Positions 58,276-64,000 of a DNA stretch of 64,000 nucleotides are shown here, piece by piece. The notes below the pieces were generated by a model. That model was not told the origin of the DNA. It saw nothing but the letters and a program-made list of their open reading frames with translations, and searched no databases. This DNA is from Scatophagus argus. Its lineage: Eukaryota; Chordata; Actinopteri; Scatophagidae. The first letter of the stretch is position 1. Each line of letters opens with the position of its first letter. The position numbers and the translations under genes are program-made. Where the stretch lies: positions 21,859,318 through 21,923,317 of the forward strand of contig NC_058506.1 of assembly GCF_020382885.2 (NCBI RefSeq), written 5' to 3'.

Positions 58276-61200
58276 ATGGAGATAGCCGCACTTGTCGCCT
58301 TGACTGTGTTGCTGGGTGCGCTGGTTGTCTTAGTCGCGTTGGCGGTGGGCAGACGGAAAGAAGAAATCCGAGAGGAACTGGAGCAGGCAGCGGAGTTTGC
58401 CGGTAAGAGTCACATTAGCTAATGTAACTGTAGCCGGAGCGGTGACTGATGGGAGGGCGGTGAGTCACCAACTCCTTCACTGTCTCTGTGGTCTTTGACA
58501 CTCCGCGTTACTTCTGCTGTGTTCATTCATACCGAGTGTGAACAGAGGACTCGTGTGTCCGACACGTTTAACTGAACACAAACGCGCCGACTTGTCAAGC
58601 AAAAAACTTACGCAACTTTGAGCGACTCTCGCGTGTTGTCGACAGACTTTCTGTATTTTAATTGCCTGTCAGTCATGTAAACATAGTTGGTCGTTCTTTT
58701 GTTACTACTTCGCTGTAGACAAAGCTTAATTATAACACATCACAGTCATCAATTCAGTGTGTTGAGCAAAGTTATTTAAGGTTTCACTGTCAGTAAATAT
58801 CATTAGGTGTACTTCACAGACTGGGTTTGTTATTTATGACCAGACGCTGCTGTGTGCTGTTTTATGTGTCAGGGACCTTCTGCAGCTGTGGCAAATGCAG
58901 AATCAGCAACATAAACTGCTGTGTGTTGTCTCCCAGCTGAAGGCAGCGCCGTGAAGGGCCCAGCGTCCAAGAGGCAGAAGCAGGAGAAGCAGCGCAACCG
59001 GAAGGAAAAAGCTTCACAGCACAGTTTCAGTCATCCGCTGCTGGCTGCTTCACTGAAGGTAAACAGCAAAACACACTGGTTTGAAAATGCACACATTGTA
59101 GGAGTGTTGTTGTTATGTGACGATATGAAAACCTTTGAGCTTACCAGAAACGTCTCTCACAGCTACGGCCTCCAAGATGGCCGTTAAATTGAACATCCTT
59201 TGAGCTTGTGTGTACTTTGTGTGCTTTTCAGAGCCACAGTGGGAACGTGACCTGCCTCGATTTCAGCAGCAATGGGAAGTACCTGGCGTCATGTGCCGAC
59301 GACCGCACTGTGCGGATCTGGAGCACCAAAGACTTCCTGGATCGGGAACACAAGTGTCTGAGGGCCAACGTGGAGCTGGACCATGCCACACTAGTCCGCT
59401 TCAGCCCAGACTCCAGGTCTCCCCTTCTTTCCTACTGTAGTTGTGCAGACGCTCGTGGGTCTCGTGGCCTTGTGATTTTAAATGTAGACTGTGTTGTAAT
59501 GTGGCCGGAGGAGATTTCTGCTTTTGTCAGACTAATAAGCATCTCGTCCACTGATTCGTATGTTTTCACTGCAGGGCGTTTATCACCTGGCTGGCGAATG
59601 GAGACGCCATCCGAATCTTTAAAATGGTGAAAAAGGAGGACGGCACTTTAAGCTTCAAAGCTGCCCCTGAGGACTTTCCACAGAAACACAAGGCCGCCAT
59701 CCTCAACATTGGCATTGCAGAAACAGGTAGAGTACTTACCTGTTCAAGCAGCAGACAAACACAAACTACAAATTTAAATTTCACCCATTGCAGAAGAACT
59801 CAGCTCCTCCTCTTAGCAATAACAATGTGAATTTTACAAATATCAAAAGTTCAGCTTTGAAAAGTCACTGACTTCTAGAGGATGCTTCATGTTTCCTTCT
59901 TTCCTTTCATCCTTCCGCCCTGCTGTCATAACAGCGTCTGCAGTCTGTCGTGCATTCATCAGCACCAATGTGTCTGACTGAGATCCCGTCTTCCAAGGGC
60001 CACAGTGATGCACATGAGCAGAATCACTGCTAAGAACGAAAATGTCTTTCAGATCAGTTTGTGTGATGGACGAGGATTTCAGTGTCCTCAGACTGTGTGT
60101 CAGTGTGTCGCCGATCTTAAAAGACATGTGAGGCCAAGATGGGCTGATTCTGTGTTTCCGCTCCACAGGCAAGTTCATCATGAGCGCCTCCACCGACACC
60201 AGCATCCACATCTGGGACCTGAAAGGAGAGGTACTGGCCTCCATCAACACTAACCAGATAACCAATTCTTATGCTGCCATCTCCCCATGTGGCAGGTCAG
60301 TCCCAAAGCCTCCATCACTGCAAACCGCCCACTTCAGAGATCAAACCGGGATCACTTAGACGTGCACAGAACATGAAGTCACTCAACTCCACTCTGAGAT
60401 TTTATATTTTATGACAACATTAGTGTCGTCATCAGCTGATCACAGGGGGTTTGAATTCTGTCATGTTATTTATCTTTTACCCAACATACATTCAGAGTAT
60501 TCAACATTTCTTTCTTTACACTTTATTCCTCAGCTCACATTTGGAAGGCTGAGGTTGTCAGTATTTGTGCAAACTGATCCTCAGTAGTTTTAAGTCGTCA
60601 GCTTGCTCCAGCCGGGTGTGATTGGAGGAGCAAACTTGAAACTTTCAAATAGAAAGTATAGTGAAATGATGCTTTTCAGTTGGCATGTGACATAAAATTA
60701 AATTCAAACTCTTTCCATTGTAACTGCTCCTTTAGTTGGCTTTTGCTGTCATTTTTCTCCCATACAGTGTTTGATGAACATGTATGACTGACTTCTTTGA
60801 TTGTAAAGTCCAGATATCATAATTATTACTCCGCATAAGAGTTTAGTTACTATAAAAAAAATATTTTTTGAGGATACCGTACTGAGCAGCCTCCTCACTC
60901 TGTCAAACATAACAGGAAAACATGCAGCGAACTCCTGTGAGACTTCATTGGAGATGTAATAGTGTGTGCCGTCTGTCTCTGTGCTCAGGTTTGTAGCATC
61001 ATGTGGCTTCACTCCTGATGTGAAGGTGTGGGAGGTCTGCTTCGGGAAGGGAGGAGAATTCAAAGAGGTGGTGCGAGCTTTTGATTTGAAGGGCCACTCT
61101 GCAGGAGTTCACTCGTTCGCCTTTTCCAATGACTCTCACAGGTAATGAAGTCTTTTCTGATTACAGTGCAAGGCCAAACATGTGGCTCACGCTGTTCCGA

Positions 61201-62009
61201 TTCTGCAGGAATAGTGTGGCATGGCAGTATGCTTTTTAGCTTAGCATTTAGTCCAAAAACAGGAGGAAGTAGTGACTCCGACTCTGTCCAAACATGAAAC
61301 TACATTAAACCACACAAACAGAAGTGTAAAGATGATATGTGTTGGTTTTACGGGAGGTTATGGGCAGTTCCCACTCACAAACTTAAAGCCCTCAACCAAG
61401 CAATCGTCCAGCACGACCCACCATAAAACAGCTTTTCAGTTGTGCACTTTGGTTTTTGTGGAAGACTAAATCAGAATGATTTGATAGAATCTCTGTTTTT
61501 GATATGCAGCATGGCCAACCGTAACCGCTTCTTTCCTTTTATGCTTCAGAATGGTGACTGTCTCCAAAGATGGTACGTGGAAGCTGTGGAATACAGACGT
61601 GGAGTACAAAAAGCAGCAGGATCCCTACCTCCTGAAGACCGTGCCCTGTGCATCATCTGAAGGTAGCCGCGTGGCCTTGTCTCCAGACGGCCGGGTGGTG
61701 GCCATCAGTGACGGCTCCAATGTGGCTTTGTACGATGCTGCCAGTGGCCAACAGGAAGAGGAGCTGCATGGCATCCACAGTGGGGAGATCACCGACCTCA
61801 GATTTGACATTAACGGGCGCTTCTTGGTGTGCAGCGGCGACAAGGCCATCCGAGTGTTTCATAATGCCCCGGGCTACCGGGCAGCCATCAGAGACATGCA
61901 GGACATGCTGAAGAAGGCCCAGAACGAGGGCATGAAGCAGAGACTGCAGCAGCAGATCAAAGAGGCTCAGAACACCCTGGACACTGTGCTGGCAGGTTCC
62001 GTTGAGTGA
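58276..62009 (+). CDS. tbl2: Transducin beta-like protein 2
   Basis: Seven exons: 58276-58402, 58937-59058, 59232-59416, 59575-59726, 60169-60295, 60989-61141 and 61550-62009, giving 441 aa (human 447). The N-terminus is a hydrophobic anchor (ALVALTVLLGALVVL) followed by a basic linker. WD40 repeats follow from about residue 85: HSGNVTCLDFSSNGKYLASC, DRTVRIWSTKDFL, DVKVWEVCFGK and SKDGTWKLWNTDVEY. A C-terminal helical segment (KKAQNEGMKQRLQQQ) closes the protein. Role: ER-membrane WD40 protein reported to bind PERK in the unfolded-protein response. In human, TBL2 and POM121 both lie in 7q11.23, so this adjacency looks ancestral. Confidence 0.97.
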
Positions 62010-62128
62010 AAGAAATCCAACAAACCATAATGTGATTGCGATGTCTGACTCTGACGCCTTTCTGCAACCTCAGCTCTCCCTCTGCCGATAAATCTGGCCA
62101 TGGCATAACGGAATTTGCATGCAGTTTT

Positions 62129-62134
62129 AATAAA
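62129..62134 (+). terminator. tbl2 poly(A) signal
   Basis: AATAAA 120 bp after the tbl2 stop. Confidence 0.7.
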
Positions 62135-62473
62135 GAATCTTTTTATGCAAAACAAATGGTTTGAGTTCAGAGGTTTTTCTTTGATGCTTCATGTCCGGTA
62201 ATCTCTCATGTGATCTGGTCTGTGATCTCTGCTGTGGTTGTGTTGTATTTGCCTTCTACAGCTTCAATTTAAAGTCCACCTCCGATCAGACTGTGTTCTG
62301 CTCATTGGAGGGTGATGTGTGCACTGTTTGACACTGGAAGTCAGTTTTCACATCCATCTGCTGAAGCAGGAACTTTTCTCTGGGCTTGACTGAAACCTGA
62401 GTTTTACATGCACATAAGAGCAAGATTTCTGATGTTGCAACTAGACTGTAAGCCAGTTGTTGATGAATGAAAG

Positions 62474-62560
62474 ACAAGTTTCAAGATGTTTATTGTCATG
62501 TGCACAGGAAAAACACATCAGTTTGGACTAAACAATGAAATTCTGAATGTGATGTGGAAA
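62474..62560. repeat. Interspersed repeat fragment
   Basis: A TTTATTGTCATGTGCACAGG start and an AACAATGAAATTCT-like continuation form a motif seen widely in fish genomes, probably a retroposon tail. The edges are approximate. Confidence 0.45.
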
Positions 62561-62919
62561 CATGAAGCCTCCAGAGCATGTAAGCTGACAATGTATTTTT
62601 CTCTGAAGTAGAAAACATAGTGTTTGTACAAGTGAATTAAAGTAAAAAAATATGTGCCAATATCTCAAGAAAGACATTTTTTAACAGAGTTGCACTTTCT
62701 GGAAAGACCATTTCATTTTGTTATTCAATATTAATATGCCTGGAAGGGATACTGAAGTGTAAATTCAGTTATTTTTCGGTCAGCTAAAAATATGACCAGA
62801 ACATCCAGGATGCATTACTGTAACACACTCTTTCACATTCTTTGATCCTCCGAGACCTTCTTCCACAAGAGTTTAAAGTTTCATTAGTGGAACATGGCAG
62901 CTTTTTGGCATGTATATAA

Positions 62920-63264
62920 AACTATTTACTTCAAGTCATTTTAGAACACCTATGCACAATCACAAGCTCTGCTTTCCTTTGCTCCATTGAGGAGGTAAAA
63001 GTTTGAAAAAGTGAGATATAACATGTCTGTGCAGAATCTTGGTCGATTGGGTCATCGTGACCAAAGGAGCATAAGTTTAAAAGCAAAGACGTTACACCTC
63101 TCATTCAAAAGCAAGTCCTTCCAGAGTTGAACCAGCAACCTAAGAATAACTGTTAATGTCTACCTACAGTTCTCTGCGCTACCAATCGAGCTATCAAAGG
63201 GTCCAACCTTGCTGTCATTGCAGACTCACATGGACGTGAACATGAGAGGATTTCAGGCGATCAA
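62920..63264. repeat. Diverged extra unit of the inverted tRNA array
   Basis: Words such as ACTTCAAGTCATTTTAGAAC and CACAATCACAAGC repeat, with changes, the sequence at about 63396-63440. This unit is older and more decayed than the next one and contains a broken tRNA-Tyr. Confidence 0.5.
63116..63200 (-). pseudogene. tRNA-Tyr pseudogene
   Basis: About 85 nt recognisable as the Tyr gene with its intron but with many base changes and small losses. The acceptor ends no longer pair well and the B box is altered. Confidence 0.75.
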
Positions 63265-63603
63265 GTGCCAAGTGTGAACGACTGGAGTCACATGAAGCAA
63301 AGTGTGGAAGATCCTTCAGTCTCCTGAGAAGGGACGCAGGACAGCGTTGCAGATTGGGGACAAGTGGTGTCAACCTTATAATACACTATGTAAGTAAAAC
63401 TATCTACTTCAAGTCATTTCAGAACACCTACGCACGACAGTCACAAGCGCCTCATGCTTAAGTGGTCTGTGCGCCAATGTTGACAGCAGTCACACAGTGT
63501 AGCACCGGATGTGGACACGCTTTTAGTGTCACAATAAATAAAGTAATGAAATCAGCTGCTTTTGCCTTTGTCCAGTCTAACAATAACAACAACAAAAAGC
63601 ACA

Positions 63604-63692
63604 TCCTTCGAGCCGGAGTTGAACCAGCGACCTAAGGATAGCCGTTACTGCTCACCTACAGTCCTCCGCTCTACCAACTGAGCTATCGAAGG
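63604..63692 (-). tRNA. tRNA-Tyr (anticodon GTA), with intron
   Basis: 89 nt, reverse complement of the copies at 6621 and 8046, with the same 16-nt intron. All arms are intact. Confidence 0.95.
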
Positions 63693-63891
63693 GTGCAGCC
63701 TTGCTGTCATTGCAGAGACTCACATGGACGTGAACACGAGAAGCCATGAAAAAGATTGCTTTGAAATCTTCACAGTCTGAACAGACACCAAAAGGCAGCA
63801 GCCCTCACATGGGAGACACCTGAATGACAAACATAGCAGCAAGTATTTGCTAAATTAGATGGCAAATGCAACGCAAATTTTAACTCAGTTG

Positions 63892-63974
63892 CGACGAGGA
63901 TGGGATTCGAAACCCACGCGTGCAGAGCACAATGGATTAGCAGTCCATCGCCTTAACCACTCGGCCACCTCGTC
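63892..63974 (-). tRNA. tRNA-Ser (anticodon GCT), variant copy
   Basis: 83 nt, one longer than the two left copies. The extra base is a T in the T arm (GGGTTTCGAATCCC instead of GGGTTCGAATCCC). The rest is identical, including anticodon and acceptor stem. The added base disturbs the B box and T loop, so this copy may be poorly transcribed or a young pseudogene. Confidence 0.85.
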
Positions 63975-64000
63975 TTGGTGGTGAGGATTGCAGGTGATCA

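Larger units (their letters stand above)
63265..64000 (-). repeat. Inverted copy of the left tRNA array unit
   Basis: Reverse complement of about 7690-8473, including both tRNA genes and the spacer with its TTCCACACTTTGCTTCATGT segment. Near the right edge the Ser flank matches the copy at about 9240-9265 better than that at 7690. It continues past the window end. Confidence 0.85.

Overview
This window is vertebrate nuclear DNA from a ray-finned (teleost) fish. The genes have many small exons with GT/AG introns, the proteins match vertebrate families closely, the introns are compact, and there are fish-type interspersed repeats and clustered Pol III tRNA genes. I assembled the gene models by hand, joining exons by splice signals, reading phase and remembered family sequences; no alignment was run.

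Layout, left to right. Positions 0.8-6 kb hold hepacam (GlialCAM) on +. Positions 6.1-9.4 kb hold a tRNA array with a unit of about 1.55 kb carrying tRNA-Ala(AGC) on -, tRNA-Ser(GCT) on + and intron-containing tRNA-Tyr(GTA) on +. Positions 9.8-23.3 kb hold ap2b1 on -, with a 2.2 kb 3' UTR, 20 constitutive coding exons, a conserved 42-nt cassette exon, and a decayed Tc1/mariner-like element in its 5'-UTR intron. Positions 23.7-24.5 kb hold unrecognised open frames ending at a + strand poly(A) signal. Positions 24.5-27.6 kb hold an alpha-tubulin gene on -. Positions 28.8-29.4 kb hold an intact-frame but truncated smg8-like gene on -.

Positions 29.7-36.1 kb hold mks1 on -, with a tRNA-Val(TAC) in an intron. 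It is head-to-head with zw10 on + (36.8-43.5 kb). Then come a divergent GIRK-type inward rectifier on + (45.4-47.7 kb), pom121 on + (48.6-57.4 kb), a lone tRNA-Val(AAC) on - (57.7 kb), and tbl2 on + (58.3-62.1 kb). The last kilobase (63.1-64.0 kb) is an inverted copy of the left tRNA array, so the gene block is flanked by inverted tRNA-bearing repeats about 55 kb apart.

Most genes are housekeeping: endocytic adaptor, cytoskeleton, transition-zone cilium protein, kinetochore and ER tethering, nuclear pore, and ER WD40 protein. hepacam and the potassium channel are the likely tissue-specific genes. There is no operon-like logic. The points most worth a second look are the tRNA array and its inverted copy, the truncated smg8, the channel with Arg next to its selectivity filter and a very long N-terminus, two GC-AG introns, the ap2b1 cassette exon, RFX-type palindromes around hepacam, and the unrecognised frames at 23.7-24.3 kb.
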